A stretch of 45,722 nucleotides of DNA, from NCBI GenBank assembly GCA_030740295.1, contig JASLXP010000163.1, positions 1 through 45,722 on the forward strand, read 5' to 3'. Of the stretch, positions 1 through 7,783 are shown one piece after another. The DNA is from Planctomycetota bacterium. GTDB taxonomy: Bacteria; Planctomycetota; PUPC01; JACPCR01. Both the position numbers and the translations under genes were made by a program. Below the pieces are notes generated by a model. The model was not told the origin of the DNA. It searched no databases and saw only the letters and a program-made list of their open reading frames with translations. Each line of letters starts with the position of its first letter. Within the stretch, counting starts at the first letter, position 1.

Positions 1-343
1 AAAGGTTACCGCCGACCGAGGCACGGCCCTGAATCTGAGTGCCACCGACAAGCCCAATGGCATCAACGAGACCAGGGAACGCGCTGCGGATGGCTTCGTT
101 CGCAGTGATCAGGTAGACCGGCACCGCACTGCCAATAGTGAGGCCGTCTTCGTTGCAGGAAAACTCATTGACCTCGTCAATGGCTTTGATGTCGATCAGT
201 AAGCTGCATGACTTACGGCCCTCCCGAAGCTGGACGATGACGTCCGTGCCTCCGGCGAGCATGAGCGCGCCACCGTTGGCTTCAGTTGCCAGTTGCAGCG
301 CTTCGTTCAGTGTGCTGGGTTTGGCGTAATCAAACGCTTCCAA
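1..343 (-). CDS. Molybdenum hydroxylase FAD-binding subunit, 5' part (xanthine/CO dehydrogenase medium-subunit family)
   Basis: The gene reads leftward and runs off the window; 114 codons are visible. It starts at a TTG (341-343) with a strong ribosome site, GGAGGA, on the minus strand at 351-356. The protein shows the FAD-binding signature AGGTDVIVQLREGR at residues 30-43 and the second family signature GRASVGGNL near residue 107, where relatives usually have a form like RNxATIGGN. In this family the subunit carries FAD and passes electrons from the molybdopterin subunit through 2Fe-2S clusters to an acceptor; it is cytoplasmic. Partner subunits would lie to the left and are not visible. Substrate (purine, CO, aldehyde or aromatic) cannot be told from this part. 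Confidence 0.85.
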   Translation of the reverse strand, partial: MEAFDYAKPSTLNEALQLATEANGGALMLAGGTDVIVQLREGRKSCSLLIDIKAIDEVNEFSCNEDGLTIGSAVPVYLITANEAIRSAFPGLVDAIGLVGGTQIQGRASVGGNL

Positions 344-440
344 TGTTAGATCCTCCGCATGTGGGAATAATGGATTGATTGTGTTTGCGTCGAGGCTGAC
401 GGCCCTCGTCAAAAAATGACCTCACCTTTCGAGAAATGAC

Positions 441-513
441 CATGTGCCACGGGCTGCTTGCGAACCCGTGCTAGACAATTTAGCGCGGGTTGGCAAGTAA
501 CCCGTGGCACATG
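441..513. repeat. Long imperfect palindrome between acpS and the FAD-subunit gene
   Basis: Two 32-nt arms (441-472 and 482-513) are inverted copies with four mismatches around a 9-nt loop. The outermost 13 bp (CATGTGCCACGGG) pair perfectly. It lies downstream of acpS and upstream of the next gene on the same strand, so it could act as a transcript-end hairpin, but no T-run follows it. It may instead be a dispersed intergenic palindrome. Nothing else is recognisable in 344-554. Confidence 0.75.
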
Positions 514-554
514 AGAGTCTTTCGGAAATGTGAAACCTCTGAGTGATTCCTGAT

Positions 555-935
555 TCACGAGCCTTCAGCGATGGCTTGGGCGACGGCGTAGTCTTCGCCA
601 TGCGAAATGGAGAGATGCACGTTGATGACGCCCAGTTCGTCTGCCCGTTTTCTGGCGCCCCCTGAAAGCACTATCCGGGGTGCGCCGAGGTCATCCAATG
701 TAACCTCGATGTCCCTGAAGGCAATCCCATCTCGGATCCCTGTTCCAAGCGCCTTGGCCACCGCCTCCTTGGCCGCAAAACGTCCGGCGAAGTGCTGCCA
801 GTATTTCCTCTTTTCGTGGCAGTATTCGATCTCGGCATCGGTGAAGATCTTTCTGGTCGCGCGCTCTCCGTGGCGATCGATCATGTCTTTGATGCGTTCG
901 AGCTCGACGATGTCTATGCCGCAGCCGATGATCAT
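555..935 (-). CDS. acpS: Holo-[acyl-carrier-protein] synthase
   Basis: This 126-residue protein has the normal length and motifs of AcpS, which moves the 4'-phosphopantetheine arm of coenzyme A onto a serine of apo-acyl carrier protein and so enables fatty-acid synthesis in the cytoplasm. The N-terminal IIGCGIDIVE carries the metal-binding Asp8, and RFAAKEAVAKALGTG contains Glu57; both are the conserved Mg/CoA-site residues of the family. SISHGEDYAVA near the C-terminus is also typical. The ATG is preceded by CU-rich CGCCTCCC instead of a Shine-Dalgarno sequence, a pattern shared with three other genes here. No fatty-acid genes adjoin it. Confidence 0.96.
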   Translation of the reverse strand: MIIGCGIDIVELERIKDMIDRHGERATRKIFTDAEIEYCHEKRKYWQHFAGRFAAKEAVAKALGTGIRDGIAFRDIEVTLDDLGAPRIVLSGGARKRADELGVINVHLSISHGEDYAVAQAIAEGS

Positions 936-1195
936 GGGAGGCGTATTACGTAATGCGTAATAAGTAAGGAGTAAGGAGTAGATGAATAAGTAAAAAGTGG
1001 GGGTGATCGGGTGCTTATGGTGGTGGACTCTTCTCGCTGCGATCGACTCGTCCGGCTTCTGTTCATTTTGAATTCAACAGCCCATTAATCATCCAGCTAT
1101 TCAGTCTTCCCGTCTTCCATCATTCCTACATCCCAACATTCCATCATTCCACTACTCCAGTCTTCCTTACTTATTGCTCATTACTTTCCACATAG
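936..1195. repeat. Spacer with paired inverted tandem-repeat arrays
   Basis: On the acpS side (about 944-1000) the plus strand carries runs built from GTAATGCGTAATAAG and AAGGAGTAAGGAGT. On the other side (about 1088-1195) it carries short pyrimidine-rich repeats such as CATCATTCC and CATTCCATC, ending in CTTACTTATTGCTCATTAC, which is an inverted counterpart of the first array. The right array runs into the last codons and stop of the lipoyl-domain gene. The same arrangement recurs at 25376-25528. No gene is evident inside. Confidence 0.65.
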
Positions 1196-1674
1196 GCCTG
1201 CACCATCTCCTCGGTGACTGGACCATCTGCGTTTGCAGATTCGAGGACGGCAGCGAGGTCGATTCCGTTCTTCTTGGCGAGACGTTTGGCTTTGGGGGTG
1301 GCCGGGACCCTGGTGCTTTTTCGCGCGGGTCTTGCAGGCTTCTCTTTGGGCGATGCCGGCTTGTCGAGTCCTTCGTTGCTGGCGGCAAATTGGGCCCGGG
1401 CTTCTTTGTTCATGGCTTCGTGGTCGGGGAGTTCTTCGTCGGGCGATCCGATCAGGCCTACGACATAGCTGACGGGGACGCTGCTCTTTTCTTCGGCGAC
1501 AATCTTCAAGAGAGTGCCGGCGGTTTCAGCTTCCATTTCGACGTCGGCCTTGTCGGTGATGACGGTGAGTAGATGGTCGCCCTGTTCGATGGCGTCACCT
1601 TCGGCTTTCATCCACTCGACGATGGTGGCCTCGTCCATGTTCTCGCTGAATTTAGGGATTCTGATGAGTTCCAT
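1171..1674 (-). CDS. Stand-alone lipoyl domain plus E3-binding domain protein (E2 stub)
   Basis: The 167-residue product begins MELIRIPKFSENM and has two parts. Residues 1-80 are a biotinyl/lipoyl domain with the carrier lysine in TDKAD (Lys42). A flexible Pro/Lys/Ala linker follows, then residues 122-163 form a peripheral-subunit-binding domain (TPKAKRLAKKNGIDL ... DGPVTEEMV). Normal 2-oxoacid dehydrogenase E2 proteins continue into a catalytic acyltransferase domain of about 230 residues; here translation stops instead. A longer upstream start would extend into repeat DNA and is rejected. The ATG follows TCTCTTCCCCC with no Shine-Dalgarno. It could carry acyl groups or tether an E3 dehydrogenase to a complex encoded elsewhere. 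No E1 or E3 gene is nearby. Confidence 0.85.
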   Translation of the reverse strand: MELIRIPKFSENMDEATIVEWMKAEGDAIEQGDHLLTVITDKADVEMEAETAGTLLKIVAEEKSSVPVSYVVGLIGSPDEELPDHEAMNKEARAQFAASNEGLDKPASPKEKPARPARKSTRVPATPKAKRLAKKNGIDLAAVLESANADGPVTEEMVQAYVESNEQ

Positions 1675-1712
1675 GGGGGAAGAGATGGTTGATGGTTGAT
1701 GGTTGATGGATG
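1675..1712 (-). promoter_or_regulatory. CU-rich heptamer-repeat leader of the lipoyl-domain gene
   Basis: Read on the gene strand, the leader is several copies of an ATCAACC-type heptamer followed by CATCTCTTCCCCC directly abutting the ATG. No Shine-Dalgarno is present. Very similar leaders precede the cupin gene and the kinase gene, and a shorter form precedes acpS. Confidence 0.55.
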
Positions 1713-1726
1713 AAGGCCTTAATCCC

Positions 1727-3484
1727 CTACCCCTGGCCGGCGTATTCCACCTCGACAAAGTATGCGCCCCTCACTTTGCCGTCTTTGGTGGTGAGCCAGG
1801 TTTCGAGTTTGGCCGGGCCTTTTTCGAGCTTGAGTTTGAATTGGGCACCGGTGGCTTTTTCGGTCACTTTGGTTTCGGATTCCTGGCCGGCGATTTTGAT
1901 TCTTGCAGAAACTGCTTCGACGGATTTTTTCTCCTGCTTCGGCCAGCGGCGGAGGGTGATGGTGTAGTTGCCGGCGCGTTCGATATCGACCGCCCAGAAA
2001 CCGTTGTTGAATGGGCCCCTGCGGATGTGGCCCTGATTCCAGGGGACGGGTTTGCCGTTGGTGTGCCAGTCGTGACAGGTGAGGTTGGCCGGGTTTTCCG
2101 CGTCGTTTCCCAGACCGATACGTACGTATCCATCAAATACCGGTGAAAGGCTCTCCCACCAGCCGTCGTAGCTCTGGTTGAGAGTTTTGAAAACCTCAGG
2201 ATGCGCGTCCGCGACGTTCCTGGTCTGGCCGGGATCCTCATGGATGTCGTAGAGTTCTCTGTTGTTGACCAGTCGCCATCGCCTGGTCATGACCGAGTTT
2301 TTGCGTCCTTTCTGAACAAACTCGATCCGCTGCGAGTGCACGAACAACGTGCGATCGGGATCTGGATCGGGGTTGGCCTTGAGCTGCCCGTCAAGGCTGA
2401 TCCCATCGAGCTTGACGTCCTTCGGCTTAGCAATGCCGCAGAGATCCGCGAGGGTTGGGAGGACATCAATGTGAGCCGCGAGGGTGTTGACGTCGCGGCC
2501 GCCGGTAAACCCGCCCTTCGGCCAGTGAACAAAAAACGGCACGCGGTGTCCGCCTTCGTACTCAGAGCCCTTCTTGCCGCGCATGCCCGCGTTGAATCCT
2601 TTCCACTTGTTTGGGGATTCTTTGGCCTGTTGCTTCTTTGTGCCTTTCTTTCTTCTACGGCCGCCTTCACCCATGGCTGAGCCGTTGTCGGTCATGAAAA
2701 TGAGGATGGTGTTTTCTTCGAGATTCAGTTCGTTGAGCTTGGCCCTCAGCTTGCCAAGGTTCTCATCAATGTTGGTGATCATGCCGTAAAAGGCGGCCAT
2801 CGAGGAATGGACGCCCTTGTCGATGTAGGGCTGCTTGTACTTGTCCGCGACCAGGAACGGGCCGTGCGGAGCGTTGGTGGTGATGTAGGTGAAGAACGGC
2901 TTGCTCTTGTTTTTCTCGATGAACTTCATGGCTTCGCCGAACCAGACATCGGTGCAATAGCCGTTCGTCTTTTCGGGAACGCCATTGCGGAAATAAGTGT
3001 CGTCGAAGTAATTGTTGCCGAAGTAATCGGGAGTCTGGGTGACGCCGCCTCCGCCGTGATAGAAGACTTCCTCAAAACCCTGGTCATGCGGCCGCACGGG
3101 ATAATTATCGCCGAGGTGCCACTTGCCGTACATACCGGTTTTGTAGCCGGCGGCCTTGAAGGTTTCGGCGACTGTGACTTCGTTGGAATCCATCAGGGAG
3201 CGTCCCATGATCGTGTGCCACACACCAGTGCGCGTGGAGTAGCGACCGGTCATAAGTGCCGAGCGGGAGGGTGCGCATGTCGGGTCGACGTGGAAATTCG
3301 TCAGCCGGATGGATTGGCTGTGCATACGATCCAGGTTGGGCGTCTGGATCATGGAGTTGCCGTGCGCGTGGACATCGCCGTATCCCTGGTCATCAGTGAT
3401 GATGAGTATGACGTTTGGTTTCGTCTGGGCATGAAGGTGGCACGACAGCAGGATCGCAAACGTTGGCAGAGCTCGAAGTATCAT
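1727..3484 (-). CDS. Secreted arylsulfatase-A-like sulfatase (Cys type)
   Basis: The start was placed at the ATG preceded by ACAGGAAATGAC, giving 585 residues with an N-terminal signal peptide (hydrophobic up to about LLSCHLHAQ, residue 20). Metal-binding Asp31-Asp32 lie in IITDDQGYGD, and the signature CAPSR begins at Cys70, the cysteine that must be converted to formylglycine. GKWHLG further on is also a family motif. Sulfatases of this type hydrolyse sulfate esters in the periplasm or outside the cell. The last 80 or so residues form a beta-rich extension (after WAVDIERAGNYTI) that may bind glycan. It ends 52 bp before the lipoyl gene and follows the glycosidase-like gene on the same strand, which suggests a sulfated-glycan substrate. 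The exact substrate is unknown. Confidence 0.93.
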   Translation of the reverse strand: MILRALPTFAILLSCHLHAQTKPNVILIITDDQGYGDVHAHGNSMIQTPNLDRMHSQSIRLTNFHVDPTCAPSRSALMTGRYSTRTGVWHTIMGRSLMDSNEVTVAETFKAAGYKTGMYGKWHLGDNYPVRPHDQGFEEVFYHGGGGVTQTPDYFGNNYFDDTYFRNGVPEKTNGYCTDVWFGEAMKFIEKNKSKPFFTYITTNAPHGPFLVADKYKQPYIDKGVHSSMAAFYGMITNIDENLGKLRAKLNELNLEENTILIFMTDNGSAMGEGGRRRKKGTKKQQAKESPNKWKGFNAGMRGKKGSEYEGGHRVPFFVHWPKGGFTGGRDVNTLAAHIDVLPTLADLCGIAKPKDVKLDGISLDGQLKANPDPDPDRTLFVHSQRIEFVQKGRKNSVMTRRWRLVNNRELYDIHEDPGQTRNVADAHPEVFKTLNQSYDGWWESLSPVFDGYVRIGLGNDAENPANLTCHDWHTNGKPVPWNQGHIRRGPFNNGFWAVDIERAGNYTITLRRWPKQEKKSVEAVSARIKIAGQESETKVTEKATGAQFKLKLEKGPAKLETWLTTKDGKVRGAYFVEVEYAGQG

Positions 3485-3703
3485 GTCATTTCCTGTTTTC
3501 TGTGGACTGTGTTGCTTAAGGCTGCCTTGCGGCCGCAACCTGGTCGCTACGTCGGCGAGACGCTGACGCACCCAGCAACCACTCCAACATCTTCGCGCGG
3601 CGCGGAGATGTCATAGAGTCGCGCCTAGAGGTTAGTCGTTGATTCGGATTCCACGACCCGAATTGGTAACTTCGAGCAACAGGAAAGGGCCTCCTTAATC
3701 CCC

Positions 3704-3725
3704 TGATGCGGGCTGGACCGCATCA
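3704..3725 (-). terminator. Stem-loop overlapping the stop codon of the DUF6259-like gene
   Basis: A perfect 8-bp stem (TGATGCGG / CCGCATCA) with a 6-nt loop begins at the TGA stop of the upstream gene. No U-run follows, so termination would not be of the classic intrinsic type; it may instead protect the 3' end. Confidence 0.35.
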
Positions 3726-6700
3726 ATCAGCGTTTACTTTGGCCGGTCCGAGTTCTTCAACGAGGATGTCGTCGTACCAGGCTTTGGCGTTCTTCAGGCG
3801 GTTGTAGGAATAGAGGCGCAGCGCGTACAGGTCTTCCGGCGTTTCGAATTCCTGCGAAAACTCCTGCCATTCGTTCAGTTTGCCGGCGTAGCCTCCGAGT
3901 GTCTTCATTCCGCGCTGCCGTGCATCCGCTCGGGCCATCCAGAGCATGGCGTAGATGCTGTGGATCGCAGTGCGTTTAATCTTCATGCTGATTCGGTAGC
4001 GTGTGGACGGCTTGACGTCCAGGAAACTTGCATCTGCAAGATGCCCGCCCACCGGATTGTGGAGGCACAGGCTCTGCTTGCCCGTGGCCGCGTCTGAATC
4101 GTCGATGAACATGGAACGGGATTTGTCTCCGGCAGGTTGGCTCTCGAAGGTTCCATCTTTCAGGAGGATCGGGCCGACGGGGACTTCAAACTCTTTGCTG
4201 TGTTCGCCCGTGCGGACCGAGACCTTCACGTACTTCCGCAGGTGCATCTGATTGGGCGGGCCAAGGTCGACAAAATGATGCGTTGTCTTACCTGGCACCG
4301 TTGCCAGAGTGACAGGTTCTTTTGAAAGGCCCAGCCCGTCGTCATCGAGGATGCTCACCTTGCTCGTCGTTTCTTTGCCGGACAGATTGACCACCGTGAT
4401 CGAGATGCCCGCTCCTTTCGGCTCACGATGGAAGCGCGCCGTCGCATGCACTGAGCGAGAGCCTGTCGCGCGCTCCACCAGCAACACCGCGCTTACTCGT
4501 GCCTTGGGAATCTTAAAGGTGACAGCATCCTCCGAATTTTGAAACGTGGCCGGCATTGGGTCATTCCACATCCTGAAGGTAAGTGCGTGTTTGGCACCAG
4601 AGAGAATGCTGTGAGAGACGCTGCCCTGGAGGCCTTCTTCACCGCCCGGGTTCAGAATCGTTACCAGACATCCCTTCGCTTCATCGGTGTCAAGAAGATG
4701 AAGCTTTGCCTGTACGGCAACGCCGCCAACCTTCAAACCCTCTTCGTCCATGTAACGGGCCGGATATAGCCAGGACTTGAAACGTTTGCGCAGAAAGATC
4801 AGCTCTCGCGGGTAGCTGCCGCGCATCAGCAGGTCATACCGCATACCGTAAAGGTGATCCTTTTCGAAAACGGCTCGTGGCGTGGCGTGCCCGGTATTGA
4901 GATGCCCGTGATAGAGGATCTGGTCTGGCAGCGTGTAGCGAAAGACCTCCGGCGATTTGGCGAAACCGCTGACCATGTGAAAACCGATCCGGCCATACGA
5001 ATCCGCGCAACCCTCACCCGACGCGACGGCCTCCGGCGCGTATGGTTTGGATTTTGTCAGCACGTTGCGCACGAGGTTGAGCATTCCCTGGCCGGTCAAC
5101 CCTTCACCGTTTTCGTCACGCATGGGATTGAATGATTCTTTGCTGTGGCTGACGCCCATGACGTCGAAATAAAAGGTGTCGGCGTGCCATTGGGCGGCGT
5201 ATTGCCAGACCGCCCAGAATTCGATGTAGTTCTGCCACTCGTCGCTCCAAGGCACGATCCCTGGAAAATCGTTGGCATGCTTGCCCGCGTTTTTACGCTG
5301 CCAGAACGCTTTGTAGTTGGGCGGGCCGGGCATCTTTCCATCCGGGCCGACGAGTGCGTTGCGGAAGAAGAAGTCATAGGTCGGCGGCTGTAAATATCGA
5401 GGGATCAATTTGCGGTCGATTTCCGTGTGAATCCACGGCATCGAAAGATTAAAACGATTGAGTGACTGGCTGTGGAAGTAGTAACCGATGTGCCCGCCTG
5501 CATCGCGTACCGCTTTGTTGGCCGCGGCGAATTCCTCGACTGTTCCGAAGAACGGGCTCGGGTAATAATAGGTAGGGCAACAGTTCCCAACGGGCTTGTT
5601 GGCCTGCCCCCAGCACTGCAGAAAGTTCATCCCGTGCCATCGGCCGATGTCGTACCATTTTGGCAGCGTTCTGAACGGCGCAGCGCTGTTCATGATCATG
5701 AAGGCGAGCCAACCGTCCGCATTGCGAAGCCAGTCAGGGTGTTCCGCCCGCCCCATATTTTCGTAGAACCAGCGGCGGTAGAGATCCGCGCCTCTATGCC
5801 AGTCTCCCTCATGAATGGCGACAGAATAGTCGTATTGTGTGCGACCAAATCGCGCCCTGATTCGGTGTGCTTTTTCCAGCCACATGTCGACGCGGCCGGA
5901 TGTCTTACTTGGACGGCACTCAATCGCCGTGTTCCGCAGTTCGGGGTCGTAGGCTGCAAGATAAACTCCCGCTTCTGCATCGGAGAGGTCTTCCCAGCAC
6001 ATCGATGCCGAGCCCTGGTATTTCAGGGATACGATACCTGCCTTCGATGGGTTCTTAACAATGCGACCCGCATGTTGCGGAACGACCAGCACGTCGTCCT
6101 CAGACTTTTCGCCAAGCCGAATACCTTCAAGAATCGGAAATTTGAGACGAATTACATCTGTCTCCTCCATGCGATTTGCGATGCTAGCCGAGCAGCGTAA
6201 TTCTTCGTCCCCACTCAGTGCGAACGTCAAGTTCAGTCGAATCTGACCGCCGGCAAGCGAGTACTCGAACACTGTCTTCGCACCATTCGCAGTTTTTTCC
6301 TCCGTCACATCCTTAAGCACAGCGTCATCATGCGCGAGCACTCTGATATCCGGGTCGTTCGGTCTCTTCAGGGAAACGGTAAAGAGCGAGGAAGGAATCC
6401 AGAGCTGGCTGACTGCTCCATGTTTGCGGTTTTCCAGGCCGAGCAGTTTTCCATTTTTCCGGTCAAAACGAATGACCACCTTGTCATTGCTCAGAGTGAC
6501 AATGCGCTCTGGATTCGGGGTAAAAACGACCCGTGGGTTTTTCAAGACCGGGCTCTTTCCGTCCTGCGAACGAGTCAGCAAGGCCCGCAGCCTGAGAGGC
6601 ATCTGTGGCGTTTCGCTTGTCTTTAAGGCCGGTAACCTGCCGTCCGCCGCAATGGGTGCGAACGTCTTGCCGCCATCCACACTGAATTCCAGGCGAACAT

Positions 6701-7505
6701 CTCCGCCGTTCTTCTCGATGACCGATAACAAACGCCCCCAGGCGCGGCTGCCGGGAAGCTTCAGCGAGGACAACTCCACCATGCCTTTGGCTGGCACGAT
6801 CTCTGGTGTTTCAGGTGGGCCGACTCCCTCTGGTCGATATTCCGGATCCGTCGTAAACAGAATTTTATCCAGTCGCGCACCATTGTAGAAGGTGTGCAGT
6901 TTCAGGGAGTGCTCGCCACGCTCGAGATCGTAATAGACTCGCTTTCGAGGCGCCTGATACCTCACCTCACACGGCTTCCATTGCCAGGCAAGCTTTGGTA
7001 CGTCGCCGACTTCTTCGAGATCCCAGAATGGCGCTTCTGAATCGATGGATTCCTTGTGAAAGAAGCTCGGCCCTGGCACCGCATACCGCATCCAGCGGAT
7101 GTAACGTCCAGGCTTCAGAACCAGAAACTTGAACTCCGCGTTTTCGACCCAATCAATGTACTTGCCATTCGACGCGCCCTTTTCAGCTTGCGGCTCCCAA
7201 GGCTTCTTGATCGTGCGCTTTCCTTCCGGGGTGTCCTCTGTCACTGTCTGCGTCTTCTTTTTTTGAAACACGATGCGGCTGGCGTTTTCGCCTTCGATCA
7301 CGATCGATTTGCCTTCCTCCTGCGCTCTCAACCGATCCGACAGCCGAATCGAGCCGGAAGACACCGTGCAGCCTTCGAGATACACAGGCTGCAATTGTAC
7401 GATGACCTCATCGGCTGTGAGTGCTTCACGGGGGGATATCAGTAACAGGAGATTGGCGATGACCAAGGCCAGACTTCTAATCTGATTCTGGATATGCGAA
7501 ATCAT
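3723..7505 (-). CDS. Large secreted glycoside-hydrolase-like protein (DUF6259-like TIM barrel)
   Basis: This 1260-residue protein has a signal peptide (hydrophobic residues 11-24, cleavage near SPREALTA). The N-terminal third is beta-rich and resembles carbohydrate-binding and galactose-mutarotase-like folds. The centre, about residues 590-920, looks like a TIM barrel: NADGWLAFMIMNSAAP, then DTFYFDVMG with Asp776 and Asp781 at a strand end, and ASGEGCAD around residue 830 with an acidic residue that could be the acid/base. The C-terminal region has two further beta-sandwich-like parts. The layout matches DUF6259-type proteins, thought to be related to retaining alpha-glycosidases; this is by pattern only. 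It lies divergent from a GH123-like gene and upstream of the sulfatase on the same strand, which supports a role in glycan breakdown. Substrate unknown. Confidence 0.75.
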   Translation of the reverse strand: MISHIQNQIRSLALVIANLLLLISPREALTADEVIVQLQPVYLEGCTVSSGSIRLSDRLRAQEEGKSIVIEGENASRIVFQKKKTQTVTEDTPEGKRTIKKPWEPQAEKGASNGKYIDWVENAEFKFLVLKPGRYIRWMRYAVPGPSFFHKESIDSEAPFWDLEEVGDVPKLAWQWKPCEVRYQAPRKRVYYDLERGEHSLKLHTFYNGARLDKILFTTDPEYRPEGVGPPETPEIVPAKGMVELSSLKLPGSRAWGRLLSVIEKNGGDVRLEFSVDGGKTFAPIAADGRLPALKTSETPQMPLRLRALLTRSQDGKSPVLKNPRVVFTPNPERIVTLSNDKVVIRFDRKNGKLLGLENRKHGAVSQLWIPSSLFTVSLKRPNDPDIRVLAHDDAVLKDVTEEKTANGAKTVFEYSLAGGQIRLNLTFALSGDEELRCSASIANRMEETDVIRLKFPILEGIRLGEKSEDDVLVVPQHAGRIVKNPSKAGIVSLKYQGSASMCWEDLSDAEAGVYLAAYDPELRNTAIECRPSKTSGRVDMWLEKAHRIRARFGRTQYDYSVAIHEGDWHRGADLYRRWFYENMGRAEHPDWLRNADGWLAFMIMNSAAPFRTLPKWYDIGRWHGMNFLQCWGQANKPVGNCCPTYYYPSPFFGTVEEFAAANKAVRDAGGHIGYYFHSQSLNRFNLSMPWIHTEIDRKLIPRYLQPPTYDFFFRNALVGPDGKMPGPPNYKAFWQRKNAGKHANDFPGIVPWSDEWQNYIEFWAVWQYAAQWHADTFYFDVMGVSHSKESFNPMRDENGEGLTGQGMLNLVRNVLTKSKPYAPEAVASGEGCADSYGRIGFHMVSGFAKSPEVFRYTLPDQILYHGHLNTGHATPRAVFEKDHLYGMRYDLLMRGSYPRELIFLRKRFKSWLYPARYMDEEGLKVGGVAVQAKLHLLDTDEAKGCLVTILNPGGEEGLQGSVSHSILSGAKHALTFRMWNDPMPATFQNSEDAVTFKIPKARVSAVLLVERATGSRSVHATARFHREPKGAGISITVVNLSGKETTSKVSILDDDGLGLSKEPVTLATVPGKTTHHFVDLGPPNQMHLRKYVKVSVRTGEHSKEFEVPVGPILLKDGTFESQPAGDKSRSMFIDDSDAATGKQSLCLHNPVGGHLADASFLDVKPSTRYRISMKIKRTAIHSIYAMLWMARADARQRGMKTLGGYAGKLNEWQEFSQEFETPEDLYALRLYSYNRLKNAKAWYDDILVEELGPAKVNAD

Positions 7506-7783
7506 CAGAAGGTTGAGACTCCAGGAAAGAAACGAAAGACAATCCGCTGATTGTGCTTCAGGCCAAGGATTGTCAAGTTTGAGCTCATGTCAATGCTGCT
7601 CACGAGAGGCCAGCAATCGCGCGGCAATCGTACAGCGTGCGTCCTGTCGCTCACCGGGCACCTCAGTCATGGCCCACACCAGGCGAGTTGAATGTTCTCG
7701 AGGTTGAGCGTAGTCAGGATTTGGAGATCGCCCAACGCTACCGGTGATTCCAAAGTTCTTCATTCATCACAACCCCACTGACG
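7506..7783. promoter_or_regulatory. Divergent intergenic region between two glycosidase-like genes
   Basis: These 278 bp separate the leftward DUF6259-like gene from the rightward GH123-like gene and must hold both promoters. I found no convincing -35/-10 pair, operator palindrome or riboswitch by eye. Neither gene start has a clear Shine-Dalgarno. Confidence 0.4.

Noticed and set aside
2807..3616. A 269-codon plus-strand open frame
   Set aside because: Antisense shadow of the sulfatase, whose catalytic motifs are clear on the minus strand.
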